This document shows, one piece after another, positions 24,165-34,500 of a stretch of 64,000 bases of DNA. Both the position numbers and the translations under genes were made by a program. The stretch lies in NCBI RefSeq assembly GCF_040802235.1, contig NC_133166.1, forward strand, positions 115,148,991 to 115,212,990, in the 5' to 3' direction. The notes below the pieces were generated by a model, which ran no database searches, had not been told where the DNA came from, and saw only the letters and a program-made list of their open reading frames with translations. This stretch comes from Manis javanica. Taxonomy: Eukaryota > Chordata > Mammalia > Pholidota > Manidae. Numbering within the stretch: position 1 is the first letter of the stretch; every line of letters begins with the position of its first letter.

Positions 24165-24355
24165 TAGTTACCACTGAACAATTACTAAATCTGCTAGGTG
24201 CTGTTCTTTGCATGGGCAATCTTATTTGATTATCACCCTAGGCCTGTGAGATTGGCTTATTGTAGCCCCCATTTCACAGACAAGGCTAAGAAGCATTGCT
24301 CAAGGTCACATAGCTGGAAAGTAAATAGGTCTGAGATCTGAACCCAAAGACCAGC
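24165..24355 (-). repeat. MIR SINE, antisense
   Basis: Antisense MIR blocks: 'GCTAGGTGCTGTTCTTTGCA', 'TTATTTGATTATCACCCTAG', 'CCCCCATTTCACAGACAAGG' and 'CTCAAGGTCACATAGCTGG'. Confidence 0.7.
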
Positions 24356-25134
24356 TTGTTACTACAAAATTTCCCCTAGATAGAGGCATAAGAAAGATTA
24401 TTAAATGTGGCTGTACCTAGAACACAAATGCAGCACTGATGACACTAACAAGGAATACATCTATATATGTAAAGATATTCATTTGTGGCAAATACATTTT
24501 CAAAGCCAGAAAAAGATTTGCCATTAAAATGTCTTTAGAATTATGGCCAGAAAAAGAAAAGCCAACTTCTCGTAGATTACTTGGGTTTAATCTAATCAAA
24601 CAGTGAAGAAAAAATCTATACAATATTCATTACTTAAATCAGGTGATAAAATTAAGAGGTTATGAAAACTAGCCTTACAGGCTTCCTTTGAATTTAGGGG
24701 TCATGGTTTCTAAAGCCAACGCCATCTGTAGGGTTTGGCCTTGTTGTTTCCCATTATGACAACGATTTAGAAAAGACCCAGCAGGTACACTCCTTGCGTA
24801 GGAAGAATGGCCCTGGACACATGCAGCCCCAGAGATAAACCGCCTGGCCCGGGGAGTACGACCCAACTTCTCTGCAGCTGAAGAAAGCTGTTCCCTGAGT
24901 GGATAATCTAAATACTGGGAAGGATTAGAATGAAGAGGAAAATGATGAATGCGCCTCACAGTAGTAATACTTCTGTTGTAGATTCACAAGTAGAATTTTG
25001 TCACATTTGGGGAAATTTGAATATATTTGGTATTTAAAGTATGTGTAATGTTAAAGAAATGTTGACATATTAGAGAATCTGACAGATCAGTCCTGGTGTT
25101 CTAATTTAAAAAGTGTAAGTAAGAAATTGATTTT

Positions 25135-25990
25135 GTAAGCATGAATATTACATGATTCTACTTCTTTGAGATCCCTGGAACAGGGGAAAATGGAGAACTG
25201 GTGTTTAATGGGGACAGAGTTTCGGATGCAGGAAGATGAAAACATTCTGGAGCTGGATGGTGGTGTTGGTTGTGCAATGTGAATGTACTTAATGCCACAG
25301 AAATAGGCACTTAAAATGGTTAAAATAGTAACTTTTATATTAGGTATATTTTGCCACAATTTAAGGAGAAATTGATTTTAGATGCTAAAAATCAGTGGGC
25401 AAAAAAATTGATATGAAGTAGGATATTTATTTACATAGTCTCCGAGTAGCTCTCCACAAGCTATTAACTAGTAGCAAAGGGAAAAATCCTAAGGTTACAG
25501 TGAAGAAACTCAGAAGACCCCACCTCACCAAGTGATCCCAGCAAATCCCACCAGCAGTGAGATATGCCAACGTGATATACTGAGAAAGGCACTAACTACT
25601 TCCCTACTGTGGTATTTAAGCCAAAAACACATAACCTCAACCTAATCCCAAGAAAACACAGACAAGCCCAACTGAAAGACATTCTACAAGATAACTGATG
25701 AGCACTCCTAGGTGTCAAGACAAGGGAGTGCAGACAAGGAAAGTCTGGGGAACTGTCCCAGGTTGGAGGACACCAAGCAGACAAGACAGTGAAAAGCAAA
25801 GTGCCATCCTGGACTGGATCCCAAAACAGAAAGTGATTATCAGCAGTGAAACTGGCAAAATTTGAGTAAGGTCTGCAGTTCAGTTACTAGTATTGTCTCA
25901 AAGCTAATTAACTGGTTTTGATAACTGCACTGTATTTATATAAATTAACATTAGTGAGAGTGGGTGAAGAGCATGGTGAACTCTTTACTG
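25135..25990 (+). mobile_element. Old L1 3'-UTR fragments
   Basis: 25135-25370 shows an L1 3' order ('GAACTGGTGTTTAATGGGGA', 'GTGGTGTTGGTTGTGCAATG'). 25500-25990 shows another: 'GAAAGACATTCTACAAGATA', 'GGAAAGTCTGGGGAACTGTC', 'GCCATCCTGGACTGGATCCC'. Both are degenerate and non-coding; the family is assigned from memory. Confidence 0.5.
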
Positions 25991-26009
25991 TTTCTATGCA
26001 AATGATTTT

Positions 26010-26325
26010 TAAATACTGAGATAAAATTCACATACCATAGAATTCACCCTTTCAGTGTACATTCAGTGGGTTTTGGTATATTCACAGGGTTGTACAGCCA
26101 CCAGAACATTTTAGTCACCCCCAAAAGAAACCCTGAACTCTTTGGCTGTCACTTCCATGCCCTGCTTTCCCCAGACCCTGGTAACCACTAATCTGTCTGA
26201 CTCGGGATTTGCATATTCTGGATACTTTGTATAAATGAACCATACAACTATATGGCTCTTGTGTCTGGCCTCTTTCACTTAGCATAATGTTCTCAAGATT
26301 CATTCACATTGCAACTTTTTGGTTA
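26010..26325 (-). mobile_element. L1 3'-end fragment, antisense
   Basis: Contains 'GATAAAATTCACATACCATA', 'GTTGTACAGCCACCAGAACA', 'CCCTGGTAACCACTAATCTG', 'CATACAACTATATGGCTCTT' and 'CACTTAGCATAATGTTCTC', the standard antisense L1 3' order. Confidence 0.65.
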
Positions 26326-26747
26326 ATCTAAAATAATTTCAAAACATAAAACTTTTAAAATTAATTTTAGGGTTGTGATATTTAGCTAAAATGTATATTT
26401 ATTTTTATAAGTTTATAAACGGTAGTAGAATAATTTCATGATTATTTATAAATTTAAGATTTACCAGGAAGTATGTTGGGAAGTTTATATTTCAGCCAAG
26501 CATCTATGGTATTTAAGAAAATTAAATGTATTAAATATGCAAAATCAATTTTTAAAATTTTGAGGGAAATTAAGTTGCACATGGGTATGATTCTTTAGCA
26601 CCCAACCTTAGTTTTATCAAAGAAAAGGTAAAGATAATAGTTCTTATATTACTAGATTTGTAAAGAGAATAATACTTCTTGTAATTTGAATTTAAAGCCT
26701 TAAGGAAAACTAGGAAATGTATTCTGTTAATAAAATTGATTCATAAT

Positions 26748-27235
26748 TATATTAGTTTTTTGTGGCTGCTATAACAAATTACCACAAACTGTGTGGCTTA
26801 AGACAGAAATTTATTCTCTCACAATTCTGGAGGCCAGAAGTCCAAAATGAGCACTGGGCTGAAGTCTAGATGTCAGCAGGGCCTTGCTCCTAAGGGAAAA
26901 TATGTGTTCTTTGCCTCTTCCAGACAGCTTCCAATGACTGCTGGCGTTCCTAGGCTGTGGCTGCATCACTCCAATCTTTAAAGTCAGCATCTTCAAATCT
27001 CTCTGCTGGCTTCCCACTGCCTTCTTAGTGTATGACCTTCAAAACTCCCTCTGCCTCCTTCTTATAAGGATACATGTACTTGCATTTAGCACCCATCCAG
27101 ATAATCCAGGATAATCTCATCTCAAAACCTTGAATTTAATCACATCTGCAAACACCCTTTTTCCAAATAGGGTTAACATTTACAGCTTCTGGGGACTGGG
27201 ACCTGATAACTTTGAGGGCCATTATCAGCCTCTCA
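26748..27235 (-). mobile_element. MaLR-type solo LTR, antisense
   Basis: Runs 'TTTTGTGGCTGCTATAACAA', 'ATTACCACAAACTGTGTGGC', 'ATTCTCTCACAATTCTGGAG', 'CTTCTTATAAGGATACATGT' and 'TAATCACATCTGCAAACACC'. This is the reverse of the LTR type at 22885-23375. Confidence 0.65.
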
Positions 27236-27619
27236 GGAATTAAAAAAAAAAGGAATCAGTAATAGTCTTTTCTGTGCACCACTACTGCTAATGTGCATCA
27301 TAACCACGGTGACCGGACTCTCCTGCTGGAATTGCTAATGGTATTATTAGGCAGTGAGACCAAGGCAATTCAGAGTACTTTCCTCTTGGCACTCTCAGGT
27401 AAACGGTGCTTCCCTCACCACGTTTTCAGGTGTAATCTCTTCTGTCTCTGGCTAAGATACAGCAAGCTCTTTTTGGAAATAAGTGACATATGCATTTAAA
27501 TTAGAAGTGGAGTCTTTGGGGTCTGGAAGATGGTCCTGATCTCTACTCCTACACCAGCATACGGAGCAGCAGGCAGGAAGATTCCAGGCCCTGAGCTAAC
27601 CATTTTTTAAAAGTTGAGA

Positions 27620-27740
27620 TGACTAGTTCTCGAGCCTTAGTGTGTTTCAAAATAACAGTTTTCTAGGCTTTGTTCACAGAGTTTGTGATTCAGTGCATCT
27701 GGATTGAAGCCCCAGAATTTGCAGCCACTGGTAGTGGAAA
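27620..27740. repeat. MER5-like hAT fragment
   Basis: 'GTGATTCAGTGCATCTGGAT', 'AAGCCCCAGAATTTGCAG' and the flanking text follow a degenerate MER5-type hAT pattern. Confidence 0.4.
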
Positions 27741-28321
27741 AGTTGAAGACAGGAAGAACAAGGAAAAGGGTTTTGAGAAGGCGGAGTGCCACTAGCCTTC
27801 ACACCAGGGGCCCCTTCGGAAACAGCCCCGCCTCTTCCAAGGACCCCCATCTGCAACCAGGAGTCCTTAAGGGGCTCTGCCACTGCTCTGAAGAGGGACT
27901 CCAACTGGGCCCCTCTGCTGGATAGAAGGTCTCCTACTTGGGAAAACAGAAGTTTCCTTAAATGTTGGAAGCTCAGCAAACCCACAATGTGGAATGTTAG
28001 ATTGAATGGACTGCCAGAAGGGGAAAACCCAGGGGGAAGAGGGCCAAAGAGACATGAGTTCCTGGAGACGGGGATAATGAGGCTGGGTGCTGGGCCACTG
28101 AGAAAGCAGCTGAGGCAAAGGAAAAATAATACATGGCAGCTGAGAGAACAGGGGGCAGAAGAAAGCATCTGGTTCCCTGAAATGCAATGCACAACCACTG
28201 GAGTGACACACAAGTGTGGGCAGTTCATGGGCTACCAAACTTCTATTTATGACAAATGAATCTTGTTTTCCACACTTAACAATGAGAACCAATATATGGT
28301 CAAGAGCAGAGACTTGGTAAA

Positions 28322-29500
28322 CTTGAAATGGATCAAAGACCTGACTGTAAGTCAGGAAACTAAAGCTCTTAGAAGAAAACATAGGCAAAAATCTCTTGAA
28401 TATAAGCATGAGAAATTTTTTCCTGGACACATCTCCTCAGGCAAGGGAAACAAAATAAGAAATGAACAAGTAGAACTACATCAAACTAAAAAGCTTCTGT
28501 ACGGCAAAGGACACTATCAGCAGAACAAAAAGGCATCTTACAGTATGGGAGAATATATTCATAAGTGATTCATCTGATAAGGGGTTAACAAAATATATAA
28601 TGATCTCGTATGCCTCAATACCTCCCAAAAAAAATAACATGATTAAAAATTGGGCAGACGACCTGAACAGACACTTCTCCAAAGAAGAAATATAAATGGC
28701 CAACGGGCACATGAAAGATGCTCCACATCACTAATCATCAGGGAAATGCAAATTAAAACTACAATGAGGTATCACCTCACCCCAGCTAGAATGACCACTA
28801 TCCAAAAGGCAAGAAACAACAAATGCTGGAGAAGATATGGAGAAATAGGAACCCTTCTACACTGTTGGGATTGCAAATTGGTGCAACCACTGTGGAAAGC
28901 CGTACGAAGGTTCCTCAAAAAACTAAAAATAGAAATGCCATTTGACCCAATAATTCCACTCCTAGGAATTTACCCAAAGAAAACAAAATCCCTGATTCAA
29001 AAAGATATATGCACCCCTGTTTATCACCACACTGTTTGCAATAGCCAAGATATGAAGCAACCTAAGTGTCCATCAGATGAATGGATAAAGAAGAGGTGGT
29101 GCATATACACAATGGAATATTATTCAGCCAAAAAAAGAAAAGAAATCCTGCCATTGGCAACAACATGGATGGACCTAGAGGGTGTTATGCTCAGTGAAAT
29201 AAGCCAGGCAGAGAAAGACAAATACCATATGAATTCACTTATTTGTGGAATACAAAAACAAAGCAAAACAGTGGGACAAAACAGCAATAGACTCATAGAC
29301 ACTGAGAAATGACTAGTGGTTACCAAGGGGGAAGGGTTGGGATGGGTGCGGGGGTGGATAAAAGGACACAACAATTTGCAATCACAATATAAGTTGATCA
29401 CAGGGGACTGTTGAACCACTGTGATGTACATTTGAAACCAACATTAGATTGTATATTAGCAATACCTTAACACACAAAAAAAGAAAAAAACTCATTGAAT
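28322..29500 (+). mobile_element. L1, 5'-truncated, ORF2 C-terminus plus 3' UTR, broken
   Basis: A frame at 28650-29312 reads as the C-terminal end of L1 ORF2 ([67 protein letters not shown]) with frame breaks before it. After it come a 3' UTR ending 'GATTGTATATTAGCAATACC' and an A-rich tail. There is no reverse-transcriptase core, so it is not a functional gene. No target-site duplication is obvious. Confidence 0.85.
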
Positions 29501-29524
29501 GAAAAAAATTTATTAAAAAAAAGC

Positions 29525-29745
29525 AGACTTGGAGCCAGAGCACATGGGTCTGAGCCTAGACTCTGCCATGTTACTAGCTGTGTGACCTTGGGCAAATTAC
29601 ATAACCACTCTGTTTGTTTCCTCATCTGTAACAGTGATAATAACAGAACCTACTTTGTAGTATTGTCACAAGGATTAAATTAATTACCACATGTAAAGTG
29701 TTTAGAACAGAGCCTGGCACTTAATAATTACCATAATATGTAGCA
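29525..29745 (+). repeat. MIR SINE, sense, near full length
   Basis: 'GAGCCAGAGCACATGGGTCT', 'ACTAGCTGTGTGACCTTGGG', 'CCTCATCTGTAACAGTG', 'AAGGATTAAATTAATTACCA' and 'TTTAGAACAGAGCCTGGCAC' give the full MIR order. Confidence 0.8.
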
Positions 29746-31348
29746 TCTACTATGATTAAAATTTCCTTTTTAAGTAAGTTTAAAAGTGAATCAATTTTTA
29801 AAAAGTGATAAATAATAGTACAGATGGTCTGTAGACATGGCAACAGTTGAGAAGTACCACAAAAATGCCTGAGTTTGGCAAAGATTTTCACCCTGAGCTC
29901 CCGGGAGCCCCAAGGCTTTGGGAATCCCTAGTCTGGGCTGAGTCTCTTCAGCCAGAGTTTCACACCTGCTTTACAGATGGGGCTTCAAGATGTTTGAACA
30001 ACATTGTGTGACTGAAAAACATAGTTTGAAAACCACACAGCTAAGCATTTAGAAGAAAGAAAAGCTAATGGAGATGTTGATCCCTTAAAAGTAGAAACAG
30101 TGTGGTAGGGGATGGTGAATGATTTAGCCATAAAAGGGTTAAAGCCAGGTATAATTCCAGAATAAAGGTCAGAGGTTGGCTGTGGGCAGAGTCCAATGAT
30201 CAGGGCAGTGGGGAAAGACAGCCTCGGCCCCAGGCTTAGAAAGATTTGGTTCCCCAGGAACCAAGGGAGCTGGAAAGTGACTAGCATAGGTTTAGCAAGA
30301 AAGAGCAGAGTCCAAGGGCTGGAGCTAGAGGCAGGACGAGCGGCCTTTTGGGGAAACAGGCAGGGCCTGGGCAGTGGGAGCAGCGCCAGGCACACTAAAC
30401 CAAGGCCAACTAACTGTAAAACCACCCACCTGGTTACAGGCAGGCAGCATAAGGGGCAAAGTTTGTGCTCTGACAGCACCCCCATGGAATAAAAGCCACT
30501 TTGTCGTGGATGGGTAGGTGTGCCATGGATGCCACAGTCCAGGGAGGGTAGGGGTAGGGGTAAAACTAGATGAGTGGGGAGGCTCAGAATCCCTGGCCCC
30601 ACACACTAAGTCCTTGGCTATGGGCCATCCTGTGAGAGGGGAGCTCAGCTGGGGCTGTCTCCAGGGGCCCCACTTGGCCTCAGACGCACAGCCGCTGCTC
30701 CCTTAACTTCCCATGTGGCAGGCACAGTGCCAAGTACTTTACTGATTAGGCTAATTAAGAGTCTTTTACATGTGAGTAAAGAAAGCAATTCAAGCCAGAT
30801 TAATTAAGGGGGGCAGTAAGGCACTGGGAAGATACAGGGTTGTCCTGTGACCCACTGATCAAGAGGCAACCAGCCTCGACAGGCCCAGAGCGTGGACTCC
30901 ACAGCGCCTGGCCTTCTCCAGTCTTAGCTTCTCCCTGTGCATCTGCCTCACCCCGCTCCTCAGCAGACAGGCTTTTTCTGGTATTCAGTTGACAGGCAGG
31001 GTGCAGAGGATGGTGCTCGTTTCCCACATTCCCATGTTATAGATCCAAACACAGGAAGAAACTAAAGCTGGGTCTGCTCAGATTTCTGGGGGAAAGCAAG
31101 GCCCTGCATGGGGCAGGTTCCAGTCAGCCATAGAGAGGGAAGGGGGACAGGCCACCAACAGAAACATGACTGCTCTGGACCTTCACTGTGACCCCAAGCA
31201 CCCTGGCCCTCAGGAGGAGTGTGGATTTGAATCCAGTTTTGTCTGACTTTAAAGCCAAGAGGTGTCCCTCACAGGAAGGGCAGAGGGAGAGGAACTGTGT
31301 TCACATGGGGACTCAGACAAAGCACAAAGTTCCATATGAAAATAAAAC

Positions 31349-31354
31349 TTTAAT
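31349..31354 (-). terminator. CCS: CCS poly(A) signal ATTAAA
   Basis: TTTAAT on the plus strand reads ATTAAA on the gene strand, 155 nt after the CCS stop. The predicted 3' UTR is about 31330-31508. This is the common variant signal; no canonical AATAAA lies nearby on this strand. Confidence 0.55.
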
Positions 31355-31508
31355 TCTCCAAGAAAGCATCACAGCCACCTCTGCACCCACTACATCCCCT
31401 GCACAGCAGCTCTTCTAGGGCTGGGTGAGCAGGGTCCCCTTCCTTCCCTCTGGGAGTGGACAGTGCTCAGCTGAGAGCACAGTAACAGACCCGAGGCTAA
31501 GGCCAGGC

Positions 31509-34500
31509 TCAGAGGTGGGCGGGGGTCTGGGCCTTTCGTCCCTCGCCAGCAATGGGCCGGCCTCTCTCCTCCCAGATGGTGAGGCCATCACAGGAGCAGA
31601 TCTGCTTGGGGTTCTGGAAAAGGCCAGCGGAGCGTGCGATGATGCCACAAGCCAACCTGCAGAAGAACACATGGTCATGAGGAGGCACCTGCCTGGGCCC
31701 CTCCAAGGTTCCGCAGGCACCACTGGCAGAGCACAGCCTCCTGCTGGCAATGGCATCACTCACCTCACCCCAGAGTTCCCCGTGATCTTGGACAAGGGAT
31801 GGTTGCCCCGGCCCAGGTCATCTTCTCCCTCATCAATGACCAGGCTTCGGCCAATCACATCCCACACCTTTCAGGGGAGACAGCGGCCTCAGACAGCAGA
31901 CCTGTCAGGAAAGGTCCCCACCTTCTCTTCCTCCTTACCTTCAGCTGCTCATCCTCTATCCTGAAGATGGCTCGGCCGTCTGCATCAGCATGGACGTTCC
32001 CCAGGTCTCCACGGTGCTACAATGAGAGCCAGGCCCACAGGGCACAGCTGCTAGCTTCTGGCTCCCCAGTATCTGACTCCCCTTTCCAAGAGTACCAATG
32101 TGCTCCTGTGGGTATAGTCTAGGAGGATGATGGGACAGCCCAGGACTCAAGGAAGGCAACTGGACACTTCTCCCCAGAACTGAAACCCTGGGCAGAATGA
32201 CAGCTTGCTGAAAAAAGCCAGTGACCCAACCCCTTCTTAGGAAGTCATGTCTAGTGGATCAGACGATTTCTCCTACAAGGCTGCTGCCCAGCCCTGCATT
32301 CCAGTGCAGAAGCTAGCCCGGTTCTTGTTTCTTTCCAAGCCGGGTTCTCCAGCCTCCAGTTGACTCTGAGTGCTTGGCAATCTGCAACTCCCCTGGGCTA
32401 AGTTGGCCAGGCATGGCTTCCTGACCACAAGCTTCAGCCACCATTGATTCCCTGACTCCCAGCCTCCAGGAACAGAGAGAAGAAACACAAGGGGCAAAGG
32501 GCCTGACCTGCCCCAGAAGCTTTTTATTACCTTTTATTACCTTCTCCCTTTGAAGGTAATAAAAAATGTAACGCATCTACTGAGCACCTCTTACATCAGA
32601 CACACTCTGCCAGACATGGGGGCTGCATATGCAGTCACCACCTCAAGGGGCTCATGGCACAGTGGGGAATAGACTGGTGATTAGGAAACACAGGATTAGT
32701 ACACAGTGAGCATGTTTTCTGATAACAGGACCTTACTGGTGAGTCACAAACACCCGTGTCTATGCAAGTTGTCCCCAACCTGAATCTTTGGGCAGAAACG
32801 AGCACCTGTGCCAATGTGGGCTGGTGCCCATGGCCTTGCAGAGGAGGAGCATAGTCACAAAGCATGTCGCTGTGTGACAGGGCCGACAAGCAGCAAGAAG
32901 CACCATTCTGCTTTATCTTATTTTCCAAAGAAACATCTGCTGCTTATACCTGGCACTTTTTGTTACATCCTATGTTGGAGGCCTTTATGGTAAAAAGATC
33001 AAAGAAGGGGAGGTGACACCAAGCCCTGAGTAGGACTTTCTGTACTGGGCTGAGGGATTGAGCAGCAGCAGGGGTCAGGAGAGGAAGCCTTCCTCCTCTC
33101 CCTCCCCTGCCCTTGGGTGTGGGGCCTTGAATGTCACACTACGCAGCTGGGCAGGGCCTCTATGCTCAGGCACTGGGGAGCCAAGAAGGGTTTCAGGCAG
33201 GTGTACAGCATCGTTACTCTATGCTTTGGGAGCAATCTCTCTAGCACAGTGGATGAAGAGGAATGATGGGCAGGGGATGGGGAGCAGGGGAAGGAAGCTT
33301 AGAGACCAGTTAGGGGACCTGCAAAGGGACAACCTGGCTTGGATGTAAATTCCCACAATTAATTCATTTCCAACTGGGCATAACCAGATGCAGAAATCCC
33401 AGAGGAACTTGCCAGTCATCATGGCGGCCTTGCCACCCAGCTCTTGCCCATCTTCCTCCGCCTATATCAAGGGCTTAGGGACCCTGGAGCAACAGGCTCC
33501 AGCCCCTTCTGCTTTCCTGCCCTGAGAGGGACCTACGCCACGGCACAGGTCTCAGGTGGTCTCTCACCCTTCCTAGGAGGCACAGGGCTGCCAGCAACTG
33601 GCGCTCCCCACTGGTTCATGCCTCAGAGGCTTTGCCCAGGGAGTTTTCTCTGCTGACCCTGACATTCCTACTCTCACACTCTTCACCTACTTAATTCCTG
33701 CTCAGCACCCTCTGGGCTCAGTGAGGATGACAGCCTCAGAGGTGCACCCCTGCCCACCCCCATGCCCCATGTTTACATCCTGTGTGCTCCCCCCACTCCG
33801 AGTGCAGCCCAGATCTAGTTAGTGTCACTTCCAAGATTAGATTTCAAGAAGATAGGCTTCAGTTTCGGATACCGTCACTCACTCTGAAGATTAGCTGCTG
33901 CGATGTGAGCAGTCTGAGGGATAGGCACACATGGCAAAGGACTGAGGTCTCTGGCCAATATCCAGGCAGGACGTGAGGCTTGCCGTCCTGAATGGCTGCA
34001 GCCCCAGCCAACACCCTGACTGCCCCCTGGGAGAGACCCTGGGCCAGAGCCCCCAGAGAAGCTCCACCCAGATTCCTGCTCCAGAGAAACCAAGCTGACA
34101 AACGCTTGATGTTTTAAACCCCAAAGTTTGGAGCAATTTCATTTGCAGCAATAGATAACTGATATGCTAAGCACAAGCAAGGCACTGCATGATGGACTCG
34201 ACTGAAATGCTTCTCCAGCTTCCCAGGGTGGGAGGGGAGAGGAGTAGGACTTCTGACCACTGGAAATGTGATAGAGCTGTCACAAGTCCAAAAAATCAGT
34301 TGAATGAATTAAGAAACACATGCTATGGTTTTGTTTTGTGGTGTAAGGCTGCAAATTTTCATCAATATGGAAAATAAAAATCAAGGAAGCCTGACTATAA
34401 TTCATGATGGCTCTAACATCTTACTAGGCTGACAGTGACTGTAATAGAGGGGGTGAGGATTTGACAATATGGGTGAATGTTGAAACCACTGTGTTGTTGT

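Larger units (their letters stand above)
17451..31325. other. RBM14-CCS intergenic spacer, repeats only
   Basis: A 13.9-kb spacer between the RBM14 promoter and the CCS 3' end. Open frames are short or lie in L1. I list the L1, L2, MIR, MER20, hAT and LTR fragments separately. Stretches with no recognised content include about 23380-24100, 24360-25080, 27240-27600 and 29820-31320. Confidence 0.6.

Noticed and set aside
27674-28430. Overlapping minus-strand frames of 184 and 187 codons
   Set aside because: No recognisable domain, start context or splice structure; composition fits chance frames next to an L1.
28650-29312. 220-codon open frame that could be a gene
   Set aside because: It is the C-terminal end of L1 ORF2 in a 5'-truncated element with a poly(A)-type tail; no host gene.
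31764-31769. CCS exon 7 ending at 31769
   Set aside because: That donor would lose the frame into exon 8; the donor at 31763 gives NSG-V-RLACG in register with the family.
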